A program made the translations under genes and the position numbers. Below the pieces are notes generated by a model. The model made no database searches, was not told the origin of the DNA, and saw nothing but the letters and a program-made list of their open reading frames with translations. DNA of 64,000 nucleotides from Mucilaginibacter sp. SJ (GTDB taxonomy: Bacteria; Bacteroidota; Bacteroidia; Sphingobacteriales; Sphingobacteriaceae), in NCBI RefSeq assembly GCF_028993635.1, contig NZ_CP118631.1, positions 6,696,001 to 6,760,000 on the forward strand, given 5' to 3'. This document shows, one piece after another, positions 35,708 to 43,711 of the stretch; position 1 is the first letter of the stretch, and each line of letters begins with the position of its first letter.

Positions 35708-37006
35708 TTAAAGCCGGGCATTAACAACGTTTTCTGGTAAAAATGCCTTCAAATCATACAATACCGCATTGGGTTTGCACAGCGCTTTTACATTCATTTC
35801 TTTAAACTCCTCGTGGGCAACAGCAAGTAAAACCCCATCATAGGTACGGGTTTTTGACTCGCCGTTTTCGCAGATGATGCCATACTCTTTTTTAGCATGT
35901 TCTGCATTGGCCCAGGGATCATGGACATGCACTTTTACTTTATATTCTTTCAATCGTTTTACAATATCTATTACACGGGTATTCCTTACATCGGGGCAGT
36001 TTTCTTTAAACGTGAACCCAAGTATTAGTACTTCACTATCTGTTATGGAAGTGCCGCGGCAAATCATCTGTTTAATAAACTGATCGGCAACATAGCTACC
36101 CATTGAGTCGTTAATGCGGCGACCGGCAAGTATAATTTCGGGGTGATAACCTGCTTCCTGAGCTTTTTGCGCAAGATAATAAGGGTCAACACCGATGCAG
36201 TGTCCGCCAACAAGGCCTGGCCTGAAATTTAAAAAGTTCCATTTGGTACCTGCAGCTTCCAATACCTTGTGGGTATCGATGCCTAACTTGTTAAAGATCA
36301 TCGCCAGTTCATTCACAAAGGCAATGTTGATATCGCGTTGGGCGTTTTCAATTACTTTAGCTGCTTCGGCAACTTTTATTGAATGGGCTTTAAATGTGCC
36401 GGCGGTTATAACTGATTGATAAAGCTTATCAATGGTTTCTGCAGCTTCAGGAGTTGAGCCTGATGTAATTTTGCGGATCTTTGAAACTGTATGTAATTTA
36501 TCTCCGGGATTGATCCTTTCGGGCGAGTAGCCTGCAAAAAAATCAACGTTATAAGTAAGCCCCGATACTTTTTCTAAAATGGGCATACATTCATCTTCAG
36601 TTACCCCCGGATACACGGTTGATTCGTAAACCACGATATCATTCTTTTTTAACACTTTGCCTACAACCCGACTGGCATTTATTAACGGAGAAAGATCCGG
36701 CCGGTTATTTTTATCAACAGGGGTTGGCACAGTTACAATGAATATAGAGCATTGCCGTAATTTTTCAATTTCATCAGTAACGTATAAACCGGTTGCGGTT
36801 GTGCAAACAGGAGTAATTACTGCATTTAATTGGTCGGACTCTATCTCTAAAGTGTGATCAATGCCCGATTTGAGCTCATTAATGCGATCTACATTAATAT
36901 CATAGCCAATAACCTTGTATTTTTTTGCAAATTCAACTGCCAGGGGCAAGCCTACATAACCAAGACCGATAATGCCTAATTTAGGTTGGTAATTCTCAAT
37001 TTTCAT
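35708..37006 (-). CDS. UDP-HexNAc/UDP-sugar 6-dehydrogenase (WbpO/TviB-like)
   Basis: A 432-residue enzyme starting at the ATG at 37006; a GTG at 37051 would extend it into the preceding gene. It has the Rossmann motif LGIIGLGYVGLPLAVEFAKK, YSPERINPGD, the catalytic cysteine in FRPGLVGGHCIGVDPYYLA and ILGFTFKENCPDVRNTRVID. The motif set is nearer WbpO/TviB (UDP-GlcNAc or UDP-GalNAc to the uronic acid) than UDP-glucose dehydrogenase. The product would be a HexNAc uronic acid, a candidate substrate for the AsnB-like amidotransferase. Confidence 0.9.
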   Translation of the reverse strand: MKIENYQPKLGIIGLGYVGLPLAVEFAKKYKVIGYDINVDRINELKSGIDHTLEIESDQLNAVITPVCTTATGLYVTDEIEKLRQCSIFIVTVPTPVDKNNRPDLSPLINASRVVGKVLKKNDIVVYESTVYPGVTEDECMPILEKVSGLTYNVDFFAGYSPERINPGDKLHTVSKIRKITSGSTPEAAETIDKLYQSVITAGTFKAHSIKVAEAAKVIENAQRDINIAFVNELAMIFNKLGIDTHKVLEAAGTKWNFLNFRPGLVGGHCIGVDPYYLAQKAQEAGYHPEIILAGRRINDSMGSYVADQFIKQMICRGTSITDSEVLILGFTFKENCPDVRNTRVIDIVKRLKEYKVKVHVHDPWANAEHAKKEYGIICENGESKTRTYDGVLLAVAHEEFKEMNVKALCKPNAVLYDLKAFLPENVVNARL

Positions 37007-37559
37007 GATTTCTGCTGATGTTATGAACTGATAAGTTTTGGATTGAAACACGTGTTACCAAAGCGCAATTGATGGTTTCAAAAACCATTAATACATTTTT
37101 GCCCTGTATCTGCAGTACCTTACCCATCTGATTTACAAGAGCGCCATCTTTTATTTTAACTGTATCACCAACAGTGAGACTCTTAAGGCTCACAATTTCC
37201 ATGTCTTTGTAGCGTACAAGATTTGTCCTGATCTCGTCTATTATGTTGTCTCTCACTACAGCTGGTTTACCCATATAGTAAACAAAGCCTAACGCCCCCA
37301 TTACGTAAAGCGCCCTTGACTGCTCATAGGCATCGACATGAACAAATACGTAGGAGCTAAACAGAGGAACACTGATCTCCTTTTTCCTGTCAGACCATTG
37401 GCTTACTACATCTCTGACCGGGCAATAGCATTCAATGCCATTTTGCTTCAAAAGCTTGTCCACCTTTTTTTCCCATCGGGGCTTGGTGTAAATAACAAGC
37501 CATTTTTTTTCATGATAATTTGTCATGCGAAATTGCGGTGTTCTTAATTGGGTTTCCAT
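36996..37559 (-). CDS. UpxY-like NusG-family transcription antiterminator
   Basis: A 187-residue specialised NusG paralogue. An NGN domain (WLVIYTKPRWEKKVDKLLKQ, then CYCPVRDVVSQWSDRKKEI and PLFSSYVFVHV) is followed by a KOW domain (VGDTVKIKDGALVNQMGKVL). In Bacteroides such proteins are encoded in capsule operons and let RNA polymerase read through their own long operons. Here the gene comes after the wza/wzc-like genes and directly follows a 0.5-kb repeat-bearing gap, and it overlaps the next EPS gene. It probably licenses transcription of the 24 kb downstream. Confidence 0.9.
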   Translation of the reverse strand: METQLRTPQFRMTNYHEKKWLVIYTKPRWEKKVDKLLKQNGIECYCPVRDVVSQWSDRKKEISVPLFSSYVFVHVDAYEQSRALYVMGALGFVYYMGKPAVVRDNIIDEIRTNLVRYKDMEIVSLKSLTVGDTVKIKDGALVNQMGKVLQIQGKNVLMVFETINCALVTRVSIQNLSVHNISRNHEN

Positions 37560-37603
37560 AAAATGAATAAAGTTGGATCGGGGGAATTAATAAGGCTTAT
37601 TAT

Positions 37604-37980
37604 AGCTTCGCCAACTCACTCACATGGCGCAAGTGATGATGGCTTTAAAAGAATAGTAATTGAAAATTACTAACCTGGTTATCTGTTTTATTACGGCCGC
37701 AGCCAGTGTTAGCTGTGGCTCCGCCAATCCAGTCACATGGTTAGGCAGTTAATAAAAAATAAATCGAACTAATGGTTTATAATATTCGCCGGTTTTACCC
37801 GTTTATCATAAAATATAACAGGTGTTCTAGTCTCCTGCGGCTCCGCCAATCCAGTCACACTGGTCAGGCAGTAAAAAAAGCAAGCTAACGGCTTATATGG
37901 TTCTCCGGTTTTACCCGGTTATTGGTTCATAACAACTGCAACTTATGTTGCTTACGGCTTCGCCAATCCAGTCACATGGA
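37604..37980 (-). repeat. Four spaced direct repeats in the leader of the antiterminator gene
   Basis: The 504-bp gap 37560-38063 is the largest in the EPS locus and has no gene. It carries four copies of a ~24-bp element, plus-strand consensus GGCTCCGCCAATCCAGTCAC followed by AYGG: 37604-37627 (most divergent), 37717-37740, 37839-37863 (one extra base) and 37956-37979, spaced 113, 122 and 117 bp. Copies 2 and 3 are followed by CAGT and A-rich DNA, then by a second conserved block (37789-37809, 37905-37930) containing CCGGTTTTACCCG. On the transcribed strand each element contains GGCGAAGCC/T or GGCGGAGCC, a GNA-loop mini-hairpin whose stem is kept while the loop varies. All copies have the same orientation. 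Likely an RNA or operator array acting on transcription into the downstream genes. Confidence 0.8.
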
Positions 37981-38063
37981 ACAGCGGCAGTCAATAAATA
38001 CTTTAACTAAAAGTTTATAACACGTATTAGCATTAACCTTATGCTATTGTAAAATGGTAGCTA

Positions 38064-40376
38064 TCAACTGCCATATGCAGATGCATATCCATAGCCACCA
38101 TAGGCATAGGCCTCCCGGTTTTCTTTTTTCGCATCGTTAAACACTACCATAAGGTTATTTAATCTATCATTATCATAAATATCTCTGAGGATACTTAATT
38201 GCTCGGTATTAGTATAATTATACCGTACAATATAAATACTCAACTCGGCGTATTTAGCCAGGCTAAAAGCGTCGGCAACGGCACCTACAGGCGATGTGTC
38301 GAGCACGATATAATCAAACTCGGTTTTGCACCAGTTAAAAAGCAGGTCGAGCCGTTTATCTGATAATAGCTCGGCAGGGTTAATTGCTTTACTGCCGCTT
38401 CCCATTACAAAAAGGTTATCTGATTCATTATACGCCTGGATGCATTCGGCCGGTGAATTGGTATCGCCCATTAAAAAATCTGTAATGCCTTTGGTTTGCT
38501 CCATGTTGATGTTTTTAAGCAAATCGGGCTTGCGTAGGTCAAACTCCATAATTAATACCCGTTTATTGAGCATGGCAAGCGTTAAACCCAGATTGATGCT
38601 AAAAAAGGTTTTGCCTTCGCCTTTCATAGACGATGTAACAAGCATGGTTTTGTGCTGCGTTCCCTGGTTCAGGAAGCCAATATTGCTTCTGATATACCTG
38701 AAGAGTTCTGAAATGTTGGTATTACTGCCGTTAGAGATAACTACAGGGCTTTGACCTTCATTATTATGGCATAGTTCGCCCAGGATCTTCACTCCCTTTA
38801 TATTCAGCAGGCTTGATTGATTCCTGATTTTCAGGCTAAATTTATCTTTCAGGAAGATGAAAATTCCCGGCATAAACAACCCGGCTATAATAGCGAATAA
38901 ATAGGTGAGCTGTTGCTTGGGAAATTCAGCTATCGGATTAGCAGCAGGTTTATCAATCAATTGTGATGAAGGAATGGTAGCTGATAAAGACAACGCTGTT
39001 TCTTCCCTTTTTTGCAACAGGTACTGGTATAAATTAGTTTTTACCCCCTGTTCACGGCTCCGCTGCAAAAGTCCCCGTTCAAGCGACGGAACAGAGCGGA
39101 TGCGGGAGTCATACTGGGCAGAATTTTGACTGAGCAATTTGTGGCTAATAGAGAAGCCTTTTTTAATATTACTGAGATTTTCCATAATATTTACACGAAG
39201 GCTGGCTATTTGGTTGCTCAGGTTTTCAATAAGGGGGTTGGCGAGGTTTGCGCTGCCCAGCATGCGGTTCCTTTCCAACTGCAGGTCGTTGAAACGGCTA
39301 ACCAGGGTATTTAATGCCGGATCCTTCAATCCCATGGTACTGGGTACAGCATCATATTGGTTAGCCGAGTTTTTTAAATACGCTTCAATGGAATTCACAA
39401 TACCCAATTGAGTATTTGATTCTTCAAGCAGTTGATTATATTCTGCAGATTTTGTCAGATTTACCTGTGTGCTTGCATTGATCTCTGCAGCTCCGTTCCT
39501 TTGCTTAAAAGTTTCAATATCACCTTCGGTGTATGACAGGTCTTGTTCTAAATCATGTAATCGTTTATCAATGAATAATATAGTGTTTACGGCTGTAACG
39601 TTTTTCTTAACAACGTTTTCGGCGTTATAGGTAGATATGATGTTGTTAAGAATATCAACCCCTCTTTCGGGCACCGCATCAACCAGGCTTAAGGTTAAGG
39701 TGTTTGATTCTTTAACTACAGGGTTTACCTGTAATAACCCGGCGCTGTAAGCTGCTGCCAGCCTGGTAAGGTTTTTAAACTGGATCAGTATTGGGGTTTC
39801 GTTATCTGCACGGGCCGGGCCTTTTTCTACTTTAAAGGAATAATCCTTGTGATTAATCAGTTGGTTATAGCTGTAGATCCATGTTTTAGTTTCCTCTTTT
39901 AACAAAAACTTATTTTGTGAATATGGCTGGATATATAGTTTTTTTAGATAGCCGGTTTTCCCTATTCTTTTTACAGTAATGGTAAAAGGCCGCTCGTTAC
40001 CATACAGTTCTTTTACTTTAAAGCCGCTTTCATCAAAATAGGAAGTTTCCAGGTTAAGTTTTTTGAATACGCTATAAATCAAATCTTTTGATCGCAATAC
40101 CTCCATTTCATTATCCACGGTTTTAGTTTCCTGAAACATGTTCAGGTCGCTGAAAGCAGTAGCTTTTAAAATACCATCGCCTTTTTTATCGTCGGGGATT
40201 TGCAGTGTACTTGTTATTTTATACAACGGGGTAACATAGTTAAGGTATGCCCAGGCTGCTCCAAAACAGATAATCATGCTTATCAGGAATAAATACCAGC
40301 CGTTTAAATAAGGCTTAATGTTGTTCCTGAACTTGTTGCCTGGCAAAGGTTCTTTTAAAATAAAATTGTTATCCAT
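38064..40376 (-). CDS. Wzc-like chain-length determinant and tyrosine autokinase
   Basis: A 770-residue inner-membrane protein. A Wzz domain spans two membrane helices (about residues 28-48 and 490-508) with a long coiled-coil periplasmic part between them. The cytoplasmic BY-kinase follows, with Walker A SSMKGEGKT (about 582-590), Walker A' VLIMEFDLRKPDL and Walker B YIVLDTSP. The last 16 residues hold five tyrosines (Y757, 759, 762, 764, 768), the autophosphorylation cluster. It controls polymer length and export together with the lipoprotein encoded just upstream. No cognate tyrosine phosphatase gene is visible in the window. Confidence 0.95.
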   Translation of the reverse strand: MDNNFILKEPLPGNKFRNNIKPYLNGWYLFLISMIICFGAAWAYLNYVTPLYKITSTLQIPDDKKGDGILKATAFSDLNMFQETKTVDNEMEVLRSKDLIYSVFKKLNLETSYFDESGFKVKELYGNERPFTITVKRIGKTGYLKKLYIQPYSQNKFLLKEETKTWIYSYNQLINHKDYSFKVEKGPARADNETPILIQFKNLTRLAAAYSAGLLQVNPVVKESNTLTLSLVDAVPERGVDILNNIISTYNAENVVKKNVTAVNTILFIDKRLHDLEQDLSYTEGDIETFKQRNGAAEINASTQVNLTKSAEYNQLLEESNTQLGIVNSIEAYLKNSANQYDAVPSTMGLKDPALNTLVSRFNDLQLERNRMLGSANLANPLIENLSNQIASLRVNIMENLSNIKKGFSISHKLLSQNSAQYDSRIRSVPSLERGLLQRSREQGVKTNLYQYLLQKREETALSLSATIPSSQLIDKPAANPIAEFPKQQLTYLFAIIAGLFMPGIFIFLKDKFSLKIRNQSSLLNIKGVKILGELCHNNEGQSPVVISNGSNTNISELFRYIRSNIGFLNQGTQHKTMLVTSSMKGEGKTFFSINLGLTLAMLNKRVLIMEFDLRKPDLLKNINMEQTKGITDFLMGDTNSPAECIQAYNESDNLFVMGSGSKAINPAELLSDKRLDLLFNWCKTEFDYIVLDTSPVGAVADAFSLAKYAELSIYIVRYNYTNTEQLSILRDIYDNDRLNNLMVVFNDAKKENREAYAYGGYGYASAYGS

Positions 40377-40410
40377 GTCAGCTATTCTTAGGTATCTTTA
40401 AAACTGTATT

Positions 40411-41172
40411 TTATCTTCTCAAAAGTACTGCCGCCAACACAGCCAATGCCGAAATTGAGGCTACTACTATTGGTGCTAAGCGCGTGCTTTGACTATACTC
40501 AACCGCCTTTGATTTGTCGGGCTCCACATAAACAATATCATTTTGTTTAAGGTTGAAGTAAGGCGAATCCATCGATTCAACTTTATTAAGGTTAAGACGG
40601 TTCATTGTTCTTCGTCCGTTTTCTGTGCGGATCACCAATACATTTTCCCTGCGTCCATAAACTGTCATATCCCCGGCCATACCTAATGCTTCAAGTAAGT
40701 TTACATTTTCATCGGTTATTATAAATGTTGATGGTTTGTTAACCTCGCCTATCACGCTTATTTTAAAATTCAGAAGCTGGATGTCAACTACCGGGCTTTT
40801 AACAAAAGCCGAAAGCCTTTTAGCTATTTCAGTTTGCGCTTCCTCAATGGTTTGCCCTTCAATTTTATAATCGCCTATAAGTGGTAAATTCACAAATCCA
40901 TTTTCGTTTACTTTATATCCGCCGCGGGTTGACAGATTGTTTAAGCCCACATTTTTGTTGCCATTGAACAGCAGGTTTGATTCAGGGTTTAAGCTGTTAA
41001 CAGTTACATTTAAAATGTCTTTCTGATGAATGACTACTGTTCCGTTTGTATTGTTATTTGCAGCGCCTGTATTTGCCATGTTGCTGAAGTAAACAAGATC
41101 CCGACTTCCGGCACATCCGGTTATCAATAGCAATGCTGTAATGAAACAGTATATATTAATTTTTTTCATCAT
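40411..41172 (-). CDS. Wza-like polysaccharide export lipoprotein
   Basis: A 253-residue protein; the ATG at 41172 (or the next one at 41169) is preferred over a TTG at 41175. A lipobox (LLITGCAGS) is followed by a Poly_export domain (KDILNVTVNSLNPESNLLFN and FVNLPLIGDYKIEGQTIEEA) and a SLBB domain (ISVIGEVNKPSTFIITDENV). The C-terminus has a hydrophobic helix (APIVVASISALAVLAAVLL) that may form the outer-membrane part of the pore. It is the first gene of the leftward EPS locus. Confidence 0.93.
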   Translation of the reverse strand: MMKKINIYCFITALLLITGCAGSRDLVYFSNMANTGAANNNTNGTVVIHQKDILNVTVNSLNPESNLLFNGNKNVGLNNLSTRGGYKVNENGFVNLPLIGDYKIEGQTIEEAQTEIAKRLSAFVKSPVVDIQLLNFKISVIGEVNKPSTFIITDENVNLLEALGMAGDMTVYGRRENVLVIRTENGRRTMNRLNLNKVESMDSPYFNLKQNDIVYVEPDKSKAVEYSQSTRLAPIVVASISALAVLAAVLLRR

Positions 41173-41225
41173 CAATAGTTTAAGAGAGTTTAGGAAACTA
41201 TTTTGAACTGGTTTATTTGGTTAGT

Positions 41226-41233
41226 CAAATTTA
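41226..41233 (-). promoter_or_regulatory. Candidate -7 element for the EPS operon
   Basis: On the minus strand the sequence reads TAAATTTG, matching the Bacteroidetes -7 consensus TAnnTTTG, about 55 bp upstream of the wza-like start. No clear -33 TTTG lies at the expected distance, so this is tentative. The rest of the gap 41173-41478 holds only the glmS terminator. Confidence 0.35.
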
Positions 41234-41424
41234 TCTATTTGGGCATCGATAGTATACGGTTTTAGTCGATTGCCGCTTTTTTGTAAACCTGTATCTTAGT
41301 CTTTACAGAACATGTAAAGCAGCAATGCAGGCATGTGTAAAGGGATGAGAAAAATGTGTCTGAGTTGGGCATTTTGGGCTACACTTTCATATAATAGTGT
41401 TACACCCAGTAGCAACAGCACATA

Positions 41425-41450
41425 AAAAAAGCAGGCTCAGGCCTGCTTTT
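41425..41450 (-). terminator. Rho-independent terminator after glmS
   Basis: A perfect 10-bp stem, AAAAGCAGGC (41427-41436) with GCCTGCTTTT (41441-41450), and a 4-nt loop. The A run on its left gives a T run on the minus strand. It separates glmS from the EPS operon, which must have its own promoter. Confidence 0.85.
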
Positions 41451-41478
41451 AGGGAGTTTGTTGGTTAATTATTACAAA

Positions 41479-43317
41479 TTATTCTACTGTAACCGATTTA
41501 GCCAGGTTACGGGGCTGATCAACATTACAGCCCCGTTTTACGGCAATATGATAGGAGAGAAGTTGTAGCGGGATAGTGGCCAGCAGTGGTAAAAAGGCTT
41601 CGTCGGCGTCGGGTATTTCAATGCAGTAATCGGCCATTTTTTTTACTTTAACATCGCCCTGGGTAACAATGGCAATCACTATTCCCTTTCGCGCCTTAAC
41701 CTCCTGTATATTACTGATCACCTTTTCATACGATGAGTTTTTTGTGGCGATGAAGATCACCGGCATCTGCTCGTCAATTAACGCAATTGGCCCATGCTTC
41801 ATTTCGGCGGCAGGATAACCTTCGGCATGGATATAGGAGATCTCTTTCAGTTTTAAAGCTCCTTCCAAAGCTACCGGGAAACCAAAACCACGTCCTAAGA
41901 ACAGGCAGTTAGGCGCATTCTTTATTTTGGAAGCAATGTCTTCAATCAATTTATTATCCTGTAGCAGCGTTTGTATTTTATCGGGTATGGTATCAAGCTC
42001 GGTTAATAAATTGGTAAGCTTGCCTGGTGTTAAAGTACCTTTGTGCTGTGCAATATATAAAGCAATTAAAGTTAAAACTGTAACCTGCGCTGTAAAGGCC
42101 TTTGTTGAGGCCACACCTATTTCCGGGCCGGCATGGGTGTAAACCCCTGCATCAGTTACGCGCGGAATTGATGCGCCAACAACATTGCAGATCCCAAGGA
42201 TGGTTGCACCCCGTTCTTTAGCTATCTCGATGGCGGCTAATGTATCGGCAGTTTCTCCCGATTGGGATACCGCCATTACAATATCTTTACCAGTAATTAT
42301 GGGATTACGGTACCTGAATTCGGAAGCATATTCAACTTCTACCTTAATGCGTCCGTATTCTTCAATAAGGTATTCGCCTGTTAGGCCGGCATGCCACGAG
42401 GTGCCGCAGGCAATAATAATTATCCGCTCGGCATTTTTAAGCTTATCCGTATATTGTTTAATGCCACCTAACTCAACCTTGCCTTCAAGCGGAAAGATAC
42501 GACCGCGCATACAATCCCTTACTGATCGCGGCTGCTCAAAGATTTCCTTCATCATAAAATGCTCAAAGCCGCCTTTTTCTAACGATTCAAGTTTTAATTC
42601 CAGCTCCTGGATCAATGGGGTTTGCACAACATTGTCAAGTTTCTTTATTAAAAGCCCACTGGGCTTAACCTGTACTATTTCGTTATCTTTTAAATACACT
42701 ACGTTTTTTGTGTACTCGATAATAGGAGTGGCGTCTGACGCAATAAAATATTCGCCATGGCCAACACCAATAACCAATGGACTGCCTTTTCGGGCGGCAA
42801 TCAGCTGATCGGGGTTTTCCCGGTTCAGTATAACTATGGCGTAAGCACCTATCACTGTATTTAAAGCCAGGCGGACAGCTTCCAGTAAATCAGTTTGTTC
42901 GATATTTTGAATTTCCTCAATTAAGTGGATCAGGATTTCGGTATCTGTTTCACTTTTAAAGGTGTGCCCACGGGCAAGTAGTTCTTCTTTAAGGATCAGG
43001 TAATTTTCGATGATCCCATTATGGATAATGTGCAGGCGGTTATCATTTGAGCTATGCGGATGCGAATTTGCATCAGATGGGGCGCCATGTGTGGCCCACC
43101 TGGTATGTCCTATGGCCACATGGCCGCTCTTGTCTTTGTCGGCCGTGTGCTCCTCAAGACAAGCCACCTTCCCGGTTTTTTTATACACACTGAAGCCTAC
43201 ATTGTTTATAATAGCAATACCGGCGCTATCATAACCACGATATTCTAATCGTTTGAGGCCGTTCAACACAACGGGCCACGCATCTCTTGATCCGATGTAA
43301 CCAACAATTCCGCACAT
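41479..43317 (-). CDS. glmS: Glutamine-fructose-6-phosphate aminotransferase (isomerising)
   Basis: A 612-residue enzyme of normal length. The glutaminase domain begins with Cys2 (MCGIVGYIGSRDAWPVVLNG) and has GHTRWATHGAPSDANSHPH. The two SIS domains contain CGTSWHAGLTGEYLIEEYGR and MAVSQSGETADTLAA. The C-terminus PRNLAKSVTVE is canonical. It makes glucosamine-6-phosphate, the entry to UDP-GlcNAc, supplying both cell wall and the adjacent EPS locus. No glmS ribozyme-like leader was recognised upstream. Confidence 0.97.
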   Translation of the reverse strand: MCGIVGYIGSRDAWPVVLNGLKRLEYRGYDSAGIAIINNVGFSVYKKTGKVACLEEHTADKDKSGHVAIGHTRWATHGAPSDANSHPHSSNDNRLHIIHNGIIENYLILKEELLARGHTFKSETDTEILIHLIEEIQNIEQTDLLEAVRLALNTVIGAYAIVILNRENPDQLIAARKGSPLVIGVGHGEYFIASDATPIIEYTKNVVYLKDNEIVQVKPSGLLIKKLDNVVQTPLIQELELKLESLEKGGFEHFMMKEIFEQPRSVRDCMRGRIFPLEGKVELGGIKQYTDKLKNAERIIIIACGTSWHAGLTGEYLIEEYGRIKVEVEYASEFRYRNPIITGKDIVMAVSQSGETADTLAAIEIAKERGATILGICNVVGASIPRVTDAGVYTHAGPEIGVASTKAFTAQVTVLTLIALYIAQHKGTLTPGKLTNLLTELDTIPDKIQTLLQDNKLIEDIASKIKNAPNCLFLGRGFGFPVALEGALKLKEISYIHAEGYPAAEMKHGPIALIDEQMPVIFIATKNSSYEKVISNIQEVKARKGIVIAIVTQGDVKVKKMADYCIEIPDADEAFLPLLATIPLQLLSYHIAVKRGCNVDQPRNLAKSVTVE

Positions 43318-43711
43318 AGTTTTAGGTCTTTAAATGATAAATTAAGTTTATTTGTTACTTGGTGAGTAAAATTATTTAATTGACTATCAATAAAGTATGA
43401 GCCCCGTTCAATTGCCCGTAAATTGTAAATCTGACGCCATTTTACACGTTTAAACTGTAAAAGGATATAAATTGCTTTACATTTTAGTTTGTTGTGTTAT
43501 ATCACAAGCTGGTTGAGAGTTTTTATCAAATGATCGGAGGATCAGTTCTCGTCGGGGTTACTGTACCTGCCCTCCTGAACTTGCAATGTCCTGATCAAAT
43601 TTTGGCTGTGAAGTTTGTTGCGTGATTTTACAGAATGATTTACGATTGCAGTGCCGCTATTTTATATCATTTTATTTTCAGTTAGGTTTAATTAACCAAA
43701 AAAACCTGGCA
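43318..43711. other. Divergent intergenic region between glmS and the second MBOAT gene
   Basis: This 394-bp region should hold the glmS promoter (leftward) and the MBOAT promoter (rightward). The only clear structure is the dyad at 43440-43462. A GTG at 43622 opens a short extension of the MBOAT frame but is not a likely start. Confidence 0.5.
43440..43462. promoter_or_regulatory. Operator-like dyad between glmS and MBOAT
   Basis: Arms TTTTACA (43440-43446) and TGTAAAA (43456-43462) are perfect inverted repeats around a 9-bp spacer that contains the palindrome GTTTAAAC. The site lies 123 bp upstream of glmS and 250 bp upstream of the MBOAT start, so it could serve either gene. Confidence 0.4.

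Noticed and set aside
37604..37980. Repeats looked at as a CRISPR array
   Set aside because: Only four copies, degenerate, spaced about 115-120 bp apart with partly conserved spacers, and no cas genes. A regulatory or leader array fits better.
41173..41478. Invertible promoter upstream of the EPS operon, as in Bacteroides capsule loci
   Set aside because: No pair of inverted repeats flanking a promoter-sized segment and no recombinase gene are visible; only the glmS terminator and one -7-like box.
42185..42808. 207-codon open frame antisense to glmS
   Set aside because: It lies fully inside glmS on the other strand, has low-complexity Ser/Ile-rich content and no domain; it is a shadow of the real gene.
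43318..43711. glmS ribozyme/riboswitch
   Set aside because: No recognisable conserved core upstream of glmS, and this ribozyme is typical of Firmicutes.
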